Part shown: piece by piece, positions 1-6,784 of the stretch
Numbering within the stretch: position 1 is the stretch's first letter
Layout of the letters: each line of letters opens with the position of its first letter
Assembly: GCA_902495305.1 (NCBI GenBank)
Contig: CABUWG010000056.1
Coordinates: 1 to 9,636, forward strand
DNA length: 9,636 nt
Source: an uncultured Pseudomonadota bacterium
GTDB lineage: Bacteria > Pseudomonadota > Alphaproteobacteria > RF32 > CAG-239
Reading direction: 5' to 3'
Notes under the pieces: generated by a model
What the model saw: the letters and a program-made list of their open reading frames with translations, nothing else
Told to the model about the DNA's origin: nothing
Database searches by the model: none
Program-made: the position numbers and the translations under genes

Positions 1-483
1 CAGTGTTGCGGTTCCTGTTCTACACCCTCTCCTGATCCCGAGCCGACACCGGATCCGAAACCAGAGAAACCCAGTTGCACAGATACCTGTTCCGGCAAAG
101 GATACCAATCCTCCCAACCGAGCGGGCAGACTTGTTCGACCACAACCGTTTGCGGAAGCACCTGCTATTATAACTGCAAAGACAACCATACGCACAGCTA
201 TTCCTGTCCGTCAGGTTCTCAAGCTTCAAGCTGCGGCAGCGGATATAAACAGACAACTGTATCTATGAAGTGCTCCGGTTGCTCTTCAACTTACGGCGTC
301 TGTTATAAGTGCGAAAAATGTATTCAAACAGATTGTGGTCCTCATGAAGCATGTGGAGGCCCCGGCTATCAAGTTCCCTATAGCGGCTATTCCGGATGTC
401 CAACCGGACACTTTGCCTCTTGCCGAGCTCAAAATTCAGATTGTTCATACACTGATACATATTATTTCTGTTGCCAAGGATAA
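1..483 (+). CDS. Cysteine-rich repeat protein, C-terminal part (5' end outside window)
   Basis: The reading frame is open from the first base and ends at TAA 481-483, giving the last 160 residues of a longer protein. By hand count 23 residues are Cys (about 14%), with much Ser, Gly, Thr and Tyr. A Pro/Asp/Glu linker (residues 9-24) separates an upstream CC-x-x-C segment from three imperfect repeats starting near residues 30, 78 and 118. Each repeat opens with Cys followed by a G-x-G-Y-(Q/K) core and closes with an aromatic-Cys cluster (CYYNC, CYKC, YYFCC). This spacing suggests a disulfide-bonded extracellular or cell-surface protein, but the signal peptide would lie outside the window. An internal Met at 265 is in the same frame and is not a likely start, because the repeats continue upstream of it. 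I do not recognise the family. Metal binding is an alternative, but the few His residues and irregular Cys spacing argue for disulfides. Confidence 0.8.
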   Translation, partial: QCCGSCSTPSPDPEPTPDPKPEKPSCTDTCSGKGYQSSQPSGQTCSTTTVCGSTCYYNCKDNHTHSYSCPSGSQASSCGSGYKQTTVSMKCSGCSSTYGVCYKCEKCIQTDCGPHEACGGPGYQVPYSGYSGCPTGHFASCRAQNSDCSYTDTYYFCCQG

Positions 484-622
484 AATGTAATCTAGTGATA
501 AGCGGTATCAATTATGTCAAACATCATCAGCTTAGCACTGCAAACGTTACAAAGATTTGACAACAAGGATAAAAAAACTATACCGCTTCCTGTTTACACA
601 GACAGTGCGACATTCAAACCAT

Positions 623-654
623 AAAAAAGGCTCTTAACAAAGAGCCTTTTTTTT
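623..654. terminator. Bidirectional rho-independent terminator between convergent genes
   Basis: The stem GGCTCTT (629-635) pairs with AAGAGCC (640-646) around loop AACA. It is flanked by an A run (623-628) and a T run (647-654), so it can work in both directions. It ends the cysteine-rich gene on the plus strand and the hydrolase gene on the minus strand. The hydrolase stop codon (653-655) lies in the distal T run. Confidence 0.9.
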
Positions 655-1441
655 ATTCTTCATCCTCATCATCCATGTCAAAATCTGCATCCAAATCATC
701 ATCTTCCATGGAATTGTCTTCCAGCAACAGAGTATCATCAGCCTCCTCGCCGGTAAGTTCTGTCTTTTTGCGACGCCCGCGGCGTTTTTTCTGCGGCGCT
801 TTTTTCTTCATCGCGTCAATAACATAATGCCCGACAATCTTATACAAATCAACCAGATGGCTGTTATACATATGGTCGCCTTCTTCAATCAGGGCAAAAT
901 CCACATCAACATTGCGCTGCATATTCAGACGCTTGGCCAAAGTTGCCACGCTCTGCGGGTTCACAATTTCATCCGTTCCGCCCTGCACAATCAGACCGGA
1001 AGTCGGACACGGTGCCAAAAAGGAAAAATCTTTTTCATTAGCCGGCGGCGAAACGGCAATAAAATTATTAATATCCGGACGCCGCATCAAGAGCTGCAAA
1101 CCAATCCATGCCCCGAAGGAATAACCGGCAATCCAGCATTGTCTGGCTTCCGGATTGACCGACTGCAACCAGTCTAAAGCCACGGTTGCATCAGAAAGCT
1201 CGCCGGGACCGTCTTCAAATTCCCCCTGAGAACGGCCGACACTGCGAAAATTAAAACGCAAAACCGAAAAACCGAGATTTTGAAAACAGCTGAACAGCGA
1301 ATAAACCACTTTGTTGTTCATAGTGCCGCCATATTGCGGATGCGGATGCAAAATCAGCGCAATCGGCGCACCGGGTTTGTCACTGTGGTGATAACGGCCT
1401 TCCAGACGGCCGGCATGTCCGTTAAACAATACTTCTGTCAT
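653..1441 (-). CDS. Alpha/beta hydrolase of the COG2945 type with a charged C-terminal tail
   Basis: This 262-residue protein shows the alpha/beta hydrolase fold. An HPHP motif sits at residues 32-35 (oxyanion region), and the nucleophile elbow GYSFG carries Ser108. The likely acid is Asp157 in GGTDE and the likely catalytic His is His190 in GDHMY. The reaction is probably hydrolysis of an ester or similar bond, but the substrate cannot be read from the sequence. The catalytic domain ends near residue 211, which fits the usual length of about 210-220 for the family. After it comes an extra tail: a basic block (residues 212-226, mostly Lys and Arg) and then about 32 residues that are mostly Asp and Glu. 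The protein has no signal peptide, so it is cytoplasmic. The start ATG has only a weak AGG upstream. The gene is divergent from cysE and ends at a terminator shared with the cysteine-rich gene. Confidence 0.9.
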   Translation of the reverse strand: MTEVLFNGHAGRLEGRYHHSDKPGAPIALILHPHPQYGGTMNNKVVYSLFSCFQNLGFSVLRFNFRSVGRSQGEFEDGPGELSDATVALDWLQSVNPEARQCWIAGYSFGAWIGLQLLMRRPDINNFIAVSPPANEKDFSFLAPCPTSGLIVQGGTDEIVNPQSVATLAKRLNMQRNVDVDFALIEEGDHMYNSHLVDLYKIVGHYVIDAMKKKAPQKKRRGRRKKTELTGEEADDTLLLEDNSMEDDDLDADFDMDDEDEE

Positions 1442-1528
1442 TTTTTTAACCTAAATTTAGTAACCTGCGGAGTATACTACGTTAAAAGTTTATATAAATT
1501 GTTAATTTTCTAAGGAATATACCACAAA
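1442..1528. promoter_or_regulatory. Divergent promoter region between hydrolase and cysE
   Basis: This AT-rich 87-base region must drive both genes. For the minus strand, TATACT (complement of 1471-1476) with TTTATA (complement of 1493-1498) at 16-base spacing is a fair sigma-70 match and would give a leader of about 20 bases. For cysE, TATAAA at 1493-1498 is a possible -10, but I see no good -35. AAGGA at 1512-1516 is the likely cysE ribosome binding site, with a rather long 12-base spacing to the ATG. Confidence 0.4.
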
Positions 1529-2206
1529 ATGAATCAAAAATTCAAGACAATTCTGCAGGACATTGATGCCGTTTCGGCACGCGACCCGGCAACCGGCGGC
1601 AGATTCGAAGCTCTTTTATGCTCTTCGGGACTTCATGCAATTTTGTGTTATCGCTTCAATCATTTTTTGTGGCGAAAGAACTTTCGGCTTCTTTCCCGAG
1701 TCCTTTCCCAGATTGCAAGGTTTTTGACCGGTATTGAAATCCACCCCGGCGCCAAAATCGGCAAAGGCTTTTTCATTGACCACGGAGCCGGCGTCGTCAT
1801 CGGCGAAACAGCCGAAATCGGCAATAACGTCACGATGTATCACGGCGTAACGCTGGGCGGCACGACAGTGTTTGATGCCAAAGGAAAAATCACAAACAAA
1901 CGCCATCCGACCATCGGCAACAATGTCATCATCGGCTCCGGCGCACAGGTTTTGGGTCCGATCAAAGTCGGCAACGATGTCAAAATCGGTTCCAATGCCG
2001 TTGTCATAAAAGACGTGGAAGCCGGTACAACCGTTGTCGGCGTGCCGGCACACAAAGCGGATAAGAACAAAGGGAAAAACACTTTTCAGGCTTACGGCAT
2101 GACCTGTGATACCAAAGATCCGCTGCAGGAAGAAATCAACAGCCTGCACAAAGAAATCGCTGCCCTGCAAAAAGCTATGGCAGATCTGAAAAAAGGCAAA
2201 AACTAG
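1529..2206 (+). CDS. cysE: Serine O-acetyltransferase
   Basis: The protein transfers acetyl from acetyl-CoA to L-serine to give O-acetylserine, the first step of cysteine synthesis, in the cytoplasm. It has 225 residues, the shorter form lacking much of the N-terminal helical domain of the E. coli enzyme. The family motif DIDAVSARDPA is at residues 11-21. The left-handed beta-helix of hexapeptide repeats runs from about residue 68 to 174. Asp84-His85 in IDHGAG and His126 in KRHPTIG match the E. coli catalytic residues Asp157, His158 and His193. The helix ends at GVPA (171-174), followed by the FQAYG segment typical of this enzyme and a Glu/Lys-rich tail (197-225) likely to form a coiled coil. 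The TAG stop shares its G with the GTG start of mnmA, so the two are almost certainly cotranslated. Confidence 0.96.
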   Translation: MNQKFKTILQDIDAVSARDPATGGRFEALLCSSGLHAILCYRFNHFLWRKNFRLLSRVLSQIARFLTGIEIHPGAKIGKGFFIDHGAGVVIGETAEIGNNVTMYHGVTLGGTTVFDAKGKITNKRHPTIGNNVIIGSGAQVLGPIKVGNDVKIGSNAVVIKDVEAGTTVVGVPAHKADKNKGKNTFQAYGMTCDTKDPLQEEINSLHKEIAALQKAMADLKKGKN

Positions 2207-3300
2207 TGCAAAACAGTCTGGGTTTGAACAAATCTCCGCAAGAAACCACTGTCTGTGTCGCCATGTCCGGCGGCGTAGACAGTTCGGTAACGGCTTATCT
2301 GCTGCAAAAAGAAGGATATAAAGTTTTCGGCCTGACCATGGATTTGTTACAGCCGCCCTATGCACCGGCCGTTTCATCTGTGGCCGACGCTGCCGTTGTG
2401 GCTGCCCAGCTGGAGATAGAGCACCATTTTATCAATCTGCAATCCGAATTTGCAACCAAGGTCGTTCAATATTTTTCTGACGAATACATAAGCGGACAAA
2501 CCCCTTCTCCCTGCATTATGTGCAACAAATATGTCAAGCTTGGCATTCTGGCGGATCATGCCCGCCGGCTGGGAGCGGATATTCTGGTAACGGGACACTA
2601 TGCCCGAACAATTCCGACGCCGCACGGCATGGAACTTCACCGCGGCAAAGACGATATCCGTGATCAGAGCTATTTTTTGTTTGCCGTTGCCAAAAACAAT
2701 CTGCAAATGCTCCGCTGTCCGTTGTCAGAATACAACAAAGCTCAAACCCGAGAGATTGCCGAGAAAGCCGGCCTCAGAATTGCCCAAAAGTCAGACAGTC
2801 AGGACATCTGCTTTGTTTCGGAAGGAAAATACGCCGAACTCATCAGAAAATTAAACCCTGATTATAAAGAACTTCCGGGAGATATCGTCACGACAGACGG
2901 CAAAATTCTCGGCCGTCACAAAGGGCTGATAAATTACACCGTCGGACAACGCCGCGGTTTGGGTATCGGCGGCGGAGACATCTTGTACGTTCTGACTTTG
3001 GACGCCGTCCGCAATCGGGTGATTGTCGGCAGCAAACCGCAGCTGGCGCAAAAAGAAGTCCTTGTCACCAACGTCAACTGGCTGGCCGAAGAACACCCTG
3101 ACGTCATGGAACTTGAGGTCAAGCTCCGTTCCCGCCAGAAACTCGTTCCGGCAACCGTCTTTTTTCAGAACGACCACACGGCAAAATTGGAATTGAAAGA
3201 TGAATTTTTCGGCATTGCTCCGGGACAGGGATGTTGTTTTTATCAGGGAACGCGCGTTATGGGCGGCGGGTTCATCAGCAAAAATAATTCTGATTTTTAA
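2206..3300 (+). CDS. mnmA: tRNA-specific 2-thiouridylase MnmA
   Basis: MnmA puts sulfur on the C2 of the wobble uridine (position 34) of Lys, Glu and Gln tRNAs, using ATP and a persulfide relayed from a cysteine desulfurase. The 364-residue length is normal. The PP-loop SGGVDSS is at residues 21-27. SPCIMCN (101-107) holds the catalytic Cys106, and DSQDICFV (197-204) holds the persulfide Cys202. RDQSYFLF (152-159) and VGQRRGLGIG (246-255) are further signatures. The start is GTG at 2206, overlapping the cysE stop as TAGTG. AAAAGG at 2191-2196 lies nine bases before it. The next in-frame ATG falls inside the PP-loop region and would remove the first strand, so GTG is the supported start. The C-terminal domain (from about residue 260) is intact. 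Cotranscription with cysE links cysteine supply to tRNA thiolation. Confidence 0.97.
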   Translation: MQNSLGLNKSPQETTVCVAMSGGVDSSVTAYLLQKEGYKVFGLTMDLLQPPYAPAVSSVADAAVVAAQLEIEHHFINLQSEFATKVVQYFSDEYISGQTPSPCIMCNKYVKLGILADHARRLGADILVTGHYARTIPTPHGMELHRGKDDIRDQSYFLFAVAKNNLQMLRCPLSEYNKAQTREIAEKAGLRIAQKSDSQDICFVSEGKYAELIRKLNPDYKELPGDIVTTDGKILGRHKGLINYTVGQRRGLGIGGGDILYVLTLDAVRNRVIVGSKPQLAQKEVLVTNVNWLAEEHPDVMELEVKLRSRQKLVPATVFFQNDHTAKLELKDEFFGIAPGQGCCFYQGTRVMGGGFISKNNSDF

Positions 3301-3312
3301 CATTTTTGTAAC

Positions 3313-3341
3313 TGGAAAAATGTAGAATAATAGAGTATAAT
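3313..3341 (+). promoter_or_regulatory. Promoter for the exported-protein/trmJ unit
   Basis: A perfect -10 TATAAT lies at 3336-3341, with a weak -35 (TGGAAA, 3313-3318) at 17-base spacing. Transcription would start near 3348, leaving a leader of about 24 bases before the ATG at 3372 and a full ribosome binding site in between. Confidence 0.6.
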
Positions 3342-3357
3342 AATCTTATGTTAGCCC

Positions 3358-3365
3358 AAAGGAGG
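3358..3365 (+). promoter_or_regulatory. Strong ribosome binding site that decides the start
   Basis: AAAGGAGG lies six bases before ATG 3372. An earlier in-frame ATG at 3348 has no ribosome binding site and would sit at the predicted transcription start. The ATG at 3372 is therefore the start, and it also places a normal signal peptide at the N terminus. Confidence 0.85.
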
Positions 3366-3371
3366 TTTGTC

Positions 3372-4007
3372 ATGCATAAAATTCCGTTTCACATGGCTCT
3401 GCTGAGCGCCCTGCTCTGCACCTCCGTTACCATGGCACAGCTTCCGTCCAACCCGTGGGATCCGCAATCCGTGGCGGCTTCAGAAGCTCAAAATGCTCAA
3501 ATTGCCTCAGAAAGCGCAGCCGCCGGCACGACTTCTCAGGCCTATGCCCAGTCTTCAACAAGAGCCGGTACGCCGTCTTATGACGACATTCTGCCCGTAG
3601 ACCCTTGGGCGCGGGCCAGAGTAAACAACGGCACCCCGACCTGGCGCGGCAGCGGACGCAATGACCGTGGCTTAAATTATATCGGCGAAGCAACGACTTA
3701 CGGCGACGCCATGGGACAAGAAATGATTGCGCCGGAAGTCAACCGGCATAATATGCTGGTCATGACGGAACACCTGCGCAAAATGGGATACAAAATTCCC
3801 GAAAGCTACGACCAGAAAATTCGGGAAATGCCTCAGACTTATGCCCGCTACCTGCGTAATGCCTATGACAAATCCACCTCGTCTACAATGAGCAACGACC
3901 CGCTCGGCGCATTGTTTTCCGGCATGATGTCAAATGTAGAAGAAGGGACAGGGCTTGATTTTGAAAACATCTTGTTCAACAGCATTGACATTCTTTCCAA
4001 GGATTAA
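3372..4007 (+). CDS. Exported protein of unknown function
   Basis: I do not recognise this 211-residue protein. It starts with a Sec-type signal peptide (Lys3, hydrophobic core at about 8-20, likely cleavage after TMA at residue 22). Cys16 does not sit in a good lipobox because Leu precedes it. The mature part begins with PSNPWDP, then an Ala/Ser/Gln-rich, probably disordered stretch (about 34-66). DPWARARVNNG follows near residue 77, echoing the NPWDP motif. The remainder (about 100-211) looks folded, with amphipathic helices at about 125-165. The TAA stop is two bases before the next start, and AAGGA inside the gene's end serves that start, so the two are translationally coupled. It is probably periplasmic. 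It could act with the following exported protein, but nothing in the sequence shows how. Confidence 0.85.
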   Translation: MHKIPFHMALLSALLCTSVTMAQLPSNPWDPQSVAASEAQNAQIASESAAAGTTSQAYAQSSTRAGTPSYDDILPVDPWARARVNNGTPTWRGSGRNDRGLNYIGEATTYGDAMGQEMIAPEVNRHNMLVMTEHLRKMGYKIPESYDQKIREMPQTYARYLRNAYDKSTSSTMSNDPLGALFSGMMSNVEEGTGLDFENILFNSIDILSKD

Positions 4008-4009
4008 GC

Positions 4010-4486
4010 ATGAAAAAACTTTTGCCGGTTTTATTCTTTTTTGCCTGCGGCATCAGCAGCCTCTCCGCTGCCGATAAGCTCCGGATGTCACCGGAAGAAT
4101 ATGCCCGCCAGCGTTATGAAGTCCAAGACCGCATTACCCGCATGTTAAACGCGGCCTCGCCATTGCAGCGCCGCATTTTGGTCAACGAAGCCAAACGTCT
4201 TGCCCGAATTAAAAATCCGCAACAGGAAAACGCGCAAAGAGAAGTTAATCTGGAAGACATTGCCGATTTGAGCAATTATTTCAACAAAGACCTGTATCAG
4301 ACCGTTTCTCCCGATGTGCCATATCATCTGATTGATACGACGGAAGCAGCTAAAAAAGAAGAAGCCGCCTATCTCAGCCGGCAAAAAGCCAAAAAAGAAG
4401 CAGCTCAGCCCAAACCGGCACCCCAACCCCTGCCGGAACCGGAAAAACCTCAACCCAAAACTTTTCGCAGAACTTTTGCAAGGTAA
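4010..4486 (+). CDS. Small exported protein with Pro/Lys-rich tail, unknown function
   Basis: This 158-residue protein begins with MKKLLPVLFFFACG and has a likely signal peptidase I site after LSA (residue 20). A lipoprotein at Cys13 is possible, but Phe occupies the -3 position, which is atypical. The mature part has a helical, charged segment (about 26-70, rich in Arg and Glu). It also has a middle segment with DLSNYFNKDLYQ (86-97) and a Lys/Glu/Ala stretch (112-132). The end is a Pro-rich tail (133-150) of alternating Pro with Lys, Gln and Glu, finishing with RRTFAR. Such tails often cross the periplasm or bind partners. I do not recognise the family. It lies two bases after the first exported gene and six bases before trmJ, whose ribosome binding site (AAGG, 4480-4483) is inside its last codons. 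Confidence 0.83.
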   Translation: MKKLLPVLFFFACGISSLSAADKLRMSPEEYARQRYEVQDRITRMLNAASPLQRRILVNEAKRLARIKNPQQENAQREVNLEDIADLSNYFNKDLYQTVSPDVPYHLIDTTEAAKKEEAAYLSRQKAKKEAAQPKPAPQPLPEPEKPQPKTFRRTFAR

Positions 4487-4492
4487 AACATA

Positions 4493-5224
4493 ATGGACAA
4501 TTTTCCTTTTATCATTTTAGTTCAGCCGCAACTGGCTGAAAATATCGGCATGACAGCCCGCGCCATGATGAACTGCGGGCTTTATAACCTCCGGCTGGTC
4601 TCACCCAGACAAGATCACCTGTCCCCCAAAGCCGTCGCTGCTTCTTCCGGCGCAGAAGAAATATTGGAACAGGCACAGATTTTTAACACAACCGAAGAAG
4701 CAATTGCCGATTTGGAACAGGTCTACGCCACAACCTCCCGACACCGTGACCAGATAAAATTTGTTTATACGGCCGAACAGGCTATGCAGAATTTTGATAC
4801 TCTTTGCCGCCAAAACACCAAATGCGGCATATTGTTCGGACCGGAACGCACCGGCTTGCAAAATGACGACATATCACTGGCCGATGCCATTATCAATATT
4901 CCTCTCAATCCGCGCCATTGCTCGCTAAACCTTTCTCAGGCGGTACTGCTGGTTGGTTACGAATTTTTCAAACGCCAGACGGACATCCCCGGCACCCGCT
5001 TTGTCACCAACGGCGCCGAAATCGCCCCCAAAGAAAAACTTTTCCAATTCTTTTCTTATCTGGAAAAAGAACTTGACGACTGCGGCAATTTCAAAGTTGA
5101 TGAAAAACGCCCGCGCATGGTCAGAAACCTGCGCAACATCTTTTCCCGCCCGCAGTTAACCGGTCAGGAGCTGGATACGCTCTACGGCGTGATAAATTAT
5201 TTGCGCCGTCCGCATAAAAACTGA
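4493..5224 (+). CDS. trmJ: tRNA (cytidine/uridine-2'-O-)-methyltransferase TrmJ
   Basis: TrmJ methylates the 2'-hydroxyl of nucleotide 32 in the tRNA anticodon loop, using S-adenosylmethionine. The 243-residue protein has the SPOUT/TrmH fold with all three motifs. Motif 1 is ENIGMTARAMMNCG (16-29) with its Asn and Arg, motif 2 is ILFGPERTGL (113-122), and motif 3 is IPLNPRHCSLNLSQAV (136-151). The knotted AdoMet site is made by motifs 2 and 3. The C-terminal extension (about 175-243) with RPRMVRNLRNIFSRPQLT is typical of the TrmJ group and sets it apart from the shorter TrmL. It is the last gene of the unit starting at 3372, and mnmA, also a tRNA anticodon-loop enzyme, lies just upstream. No classical terminator follows. 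Confidence 0.9.
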   Translation: MDNFPFIILVQPQLAENIGMTARAMMNCGLYNLRLVSPRQDHLSPKAVAASSGAEEILEQAQIFNTTEEAIADLEQVYATTSRHRDQIKFVYTAEQAMQNFDTLCRQNTKCGILFGPERTGLQNDDISLADAIINIPLNPRHCSLNLSQAVLLVGYEFFKRQTDIPGTRFVTNGAEIAPKEKLFQFFSYLEKELDDCGNFKVDEKRPRMVRNLRNIFSRPQLTGQELDTLYGVINYLRRPHKN

Positions 5225-5284
5225 CTCAAAAAAGATTATATCTTTACCAAATCTTGAAACTTCGGTTCTAAAATAGCTGTGTAT

Positions 5285-5293
5285 TGGTATAAT
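5285..5293 (+). promoter_or_regulatory. Extended -10 promoter element before first transporter
   Basis: TGGTATAAT is an extended -10 (TGN plus a perfect TATAAT), without a good -35. A start near 5300 would fall in the ribosome binding site AAGGAG (5297-5302), leaving a leader of only about ten bases. Either initiation occurs slightly upstream or this element is not the main promoter. Confidence 0.4.
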
Positions 5294-5309
5294 CACAAGG
5301 AGTAATGCG

Positions 5310-6659
5310 ATGCAGGCCGAAAATCTGGCTCATGCCCCAAATATAATATTCGGAATGAATCCGATGATTCTTTCCACGGCAATCTTGATTGTCAGCTACA
5401 TCATTCTCTTCACTGAAAAACTCAACCGCGCCGTCGTTGCACTGCTCGGCGCCGCCGTAATGATATTCTCCGGCATATTGTCGCAGGAAACCGCGCTGAA
5501 AGGGATCGACTTCAATACGCTGGCTCTGCTGATCGGGATGATGACAATTGTCGGCATTTCGGAAAAATCAGGTATGTTTCAGTTTGTTGCCGTCTGGGCA
5601 GCACAGAAAGTACGGGCTAATCCGCGGGGGCTTCTGATTGCACTGTCTGCCGTTACCGCTGTTTTTTCCGCCCTGCTGGACAACGTCACAACCGTGCTCC
5701 TGATTGTTCCGGTCACATTCCAAATCACACGCAAACTCAAAATCAATCCTTATCCTTACCTGATTTTGGAAATTTTTGCCTCCAACATCGGCGGCACGGC
5801 TACCTTAATCGGCGATCCGCCTAATATCCTCATCGGTTCGGCGCTGAACCTGAGCTTTATGGACTTTGTCAATGAACTCACGCCGGTTGTCGTCGTAACC
5901 ATGCTGGTCTTAATTCTGGCTTTTGATCTGGTCTGGGGCAAACACCTTAAAACCACCGAAAAAAATAAACAGGCTGTTATGAAAATCAGCGCCATAGACA
6001 CCATTACCGATTGGACATTGCTGAAAAAATCATTATTTGTGTTAACAGCCGTTATCATCGGTTTCATGGCCGCCGAGCATCTGCATATTGCCAACGGTAC
6101 AATTGCCATGTTCGGCGCCGCAGTTTTATTGCTGCTATACACGGCAGGCAATTCTCACAGTGAAAGAGAACATAAGGTAGAAGAAGCCTTCGGACTGGTT
6201 GACTGGACAACCATTTTTTTCTTTGCCGGATTATTTGCCATCGTTTACGGTCTGGAAGAAGCCGGCGTGCTGGCATTGCTGGGGCAGAAATTTGTAGAAA
6301 TCACTGACGGAAGCATTGAAAAAGCTGCCATGCTGGTCGTCTGGATTTCGGCTTTTGTTTCAACGGCAATTGACAACATTCCCTTTGTTGCCACTATGAT
6401 TCCGCTGATAAAATCCATGGAAGAATCAATGGGCGGCCGCGAGGCTATGATGCCGGTATGGTGGGCTTTGTCACTGGGCGCCTGCTTTGGCGGCAACGGT
6501 TCACTGATTGCGGCTTCCGCCAACGTCATTGTTGCCGGTATGGCTCAGCGTGAAGGCCACCCGATAAGCTTTGGACGCTTTTTAATCTGGTCACTGCCGG
6601 TCATGCTGGTCAGTGTCGGAATTGCCGCACTCTACCTGCACATCAGGCACTTTATGTAA
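5310..6659 (+). CDS. ArsB/NhaD-superfamily transporter, copy 1
   Basis: This 449-residue inner-membrane protein belongs to the ion transporter superfamily with NhaD (Na+/H+ antiporters), ArsB (arsenite) and the P-protein permeases. It shows about ten or more hydrophobic segments. The two pseudo-symmetric signatures are LDNVTTVLL (123-131) with GGTATLIGDPPNILIG (161-176), and IDNIPFVATM (354-363) with GGNGSLIAASANV (394-406). The substrate cannot be assigned. No arsR or arsC lies nearby, so arsenite is not favoured over sodium/proton exchange or an anion. It starts at ATG 5310 with AAGGAG seven bases upstream. The overlapping ATG at 5305 is out of frame. It is aligned end to end with copy 2, with about 90 differing residues by hand count (80% identity). 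Copy 1 has Ser398 and Ala401 where copy 2 has Thr and Gly in the second signature. Confidence 0.9.
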   Translation: MQAENLAHAPNIIFGMNPMILSTAILIVSYIILFTEKLNRAVVALLGAAVMIFSGILSQETALKGIDFNTLALLIGMMTIVGISEKSGMFQFVAVWAAQKVRANPRGLLIALSAVTAVFSALLDNVTTVLLIVPVTFQITRKLKINPYPYLILEIFASNIGGTATLIGDPPNILIGSALNLSFMDFVNELTPVVVVTMLVLILAFDLVWGKHLKTTEKNKQAVMKISAIDTITDWTLLKKSLFVLTAVIIGFMAAEHLHIANGTIAMFGAAVLLLLYTAGNSHSEREHKVEEAFGLVDWTTIFFFAGLFAIVYGLEEAGVLALLGQKFVEITDGSIEKAAMLVVWISAFVSTAIDNIPFVATMIPLIKSMEESMGGREAMMPVWWALSLGACFGGNGSLIAASANVIVAGMAQREGHPISFGRFLIWSLPVMLVSVGIAALYLHIRHFM

Positions 6660-6680
6660 AAATGCCGGCAAAACTTTCTG

Positions 6681-6709
6681 AGAGGCTGTGGCATACAGCC
6701 TCTTTTTTT
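6681..6709 (+). terminator. Rho-independent terminator after transporter copy 1
   Basis: AGAGGCTGT (6681-6689) pairs perfectly with ACAGCCTCT (6695-6703) around loop GGCAT and is followed by a T run. It separates the two transporter genes, so the second copy needs its own promoter. Confidence 0.92.
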
Positions 6710-6757
6710 GTGCAAAATTAACAGATTATTAGCACTCTGGCTGATAAAACTAAAAGG

Positions 6758-6777
6758 TATTATTTTTATTATAAGGA
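6758..6777 (+). promoter_or_regulatory. Possible -10 and ribosome binding site of transporter copy 2
   Basis: TATTAT (6758-6763) is a candidate -10 in an AT-rich leader after the terminator, with no convincing -35. AAGGA (6773-6777) lies seven bases before ATG 6785. GGTATTAT here resembles GGTATAAT before copy 1, so the two genes may have inherited related promoters. Confidence 0.35.
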
Positions 6778-6784
6778 ACAGATT

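Noticed and set aside
1616..2377. Long minus-strand open frame across cysE and mnmA
   Set aside because: It is a shadow of two clearly assigned genes with conserved catalytic motifs. It shows no recognisable domain of its own.
3301..3322. CATTTTT/AAAAATG hairpin after mnmA as a terminator
   Set aside because: The stem is nearly all A-T and no T run follows. It overlaps the promoter of the next unit.
3348..3371. Upstream in-frame ATG for the first exported protein
   Set aside because: It coincides with the predicted transcription start, lacks a ribosome binding site and would put charged residues before the signal peptide. ATG 3372 has AAAGGAGG at ideal spacing.
5231..5245. AAAGAT-TAT-ATCTTT hairpin after trmJ as a terminator
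   Set aside because: The stem is too AT-rich, the loop is three bases and there is no downstream T run, so read-through to the transporter is possible.
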